Assembly: GCA_002340515.1 (NCBI GenBank)
Contig: DDMF01000054.1
Coordinates: 7,236-21,776, forward strand
Direction: 5' to 3'
Length of the DNA: 14,541 bases
DNA from: Rhodobacteraceae bacterium UBA2553
GTDB taxonomy: Bacteria; Pseudomonadota; Alphaproteobacteria; Rhodobacterales; Rhodobacteraceae
Part shown: positions 14,422 through 14,541 of the stretch, one piece after another
How the letters are laid out: each line of letters opens with the position of its first letter
Numbering within the stretch: position 1 is the stretch's first letter
The notes under the pieces: generated by a model
What the model was told of the DNA's origin: nothing
Databases searched by the model: none
The model's input: the letters and a program-made list of their open reading frames with translations, nothing else
Program-made: the position numbers and the translations under genes

Positions 14422-14505
14422 AAACTTTAAACAGTTTAAAGATTTGAAACCGGAAACTTTAAACTGTTTACAGGTCCAATTGCCAAAACTGTAAACTCTT
14501 TAAAG
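14422..14505. repeat. Three palindromic 20-base elements at exact 32-base spacing
   Basis: Copies at 14422-14441, 14454-14473 and 14486-14505 follow AAACTKTAAACWSTTTAMAG and are 17-18 of 20 identical to each other. Each contains a 17-base inverted repeat about a single central base (14433, 14465, 14497): CTTTAAAC-A-GTTTAAAG is perfect, the second has one mismatched pair and the third two. The spacing of 32 bases is about three helical turns, so bound proteins would sit on one face. The arrangement looks like a cooperative operator. The binding protein is not recognised. It may regulate trmFO to its left or a gene beyond the right edge of the window. Confidence 0.8.
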
Positions 14506-14541
14506 GCCACAAAGTGGGAAATTAGAGGTGGTCCTAGATTT

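Noticed and set aside
14422..14505. Reading the triple repeat as plasmid iterons or a replication origin
   Set aside because: Only three copies, each palindromic, beside a housekeeping tRNA modification gene, with no replication initiator gene or DnaA boxes seen.

Overview
The window looks like a chromosomal segment of a marine alphaproteobacterium of the Rhodobacterales, most likely the roseobacter group. The pointers are the adjacent sciP and ctrA cell-cycle genes, the lpxI-lpxB order of lipid A genes, the use of TrmFO, a standalone hisI, an alphaproteobacterial LexA box (GTTC-N7-GTTC), and moderate GC (52-55% in the stretches counted by eye). Genus-level placement is inference. No tRNA, rRNA, insertion sequence, prophage or CRISPR array was found, and the window is gene-dense.

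Layout, left to right. Bases 1-1963 (+) hold the 3' part of lpxI, overlapping lpxB by ATGA: two consecutive steps of lipid A synthesis. Bases 1964-3720 (-) hold mnmA (tRNA 2-thiolation) and, downstream of it, a secreted DUF2059 protein that meets lpxB head-on with no gap. Bases 3848-4940 (+) hold sciP and ctrA, a cell-cycle regulator and its small inhibitor, separated by a leader with a CtrA-type box and a CcrM-type GANTC site. A very strong intrinsic terminator closes ctrA. Bases 5063-9286 (+) hold ligA and recG, a DNA ligation/repair pair with no spacer. Bases 9287-9716 are the most interesting stretch: a perfect LexA box, an undescribed-looking 40-residue one-pass membrane protein with a strong Shine-Dalgarno, then about 150 bases of consecutive hairpins carrying a repeated CTGTCC motif and ending in an intrinsic terminator. 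Bases 9715-11127 (-) encode a soluble chemoreceptor with its signalling part first and its sensor-like part last, and 11178-11618 (-) encode a U-type Fe-S scaffold-like protein. hisI (+) follows, then the minus-strand pair trmFO-gluQRS, both tRNA modification enzymes. Upstream of trmFO, bases 14422-14505 hold three copies of a 20-base palindromic element at exactly 32-base spacing.

Most genes are housekeeping (envelope, translation fidelity, DNA repair, cell cycle). The candidates for something undescribed are the LexA-box/small membrane protein/hairpin RNA unit at 9315-9716, which by analogy with SOS-induced division inhibitors such as Caulobacter SidA may link DNA damage to the envelope or division, and the phased triple operator at 14422-14505, whose binding protein is unknown.
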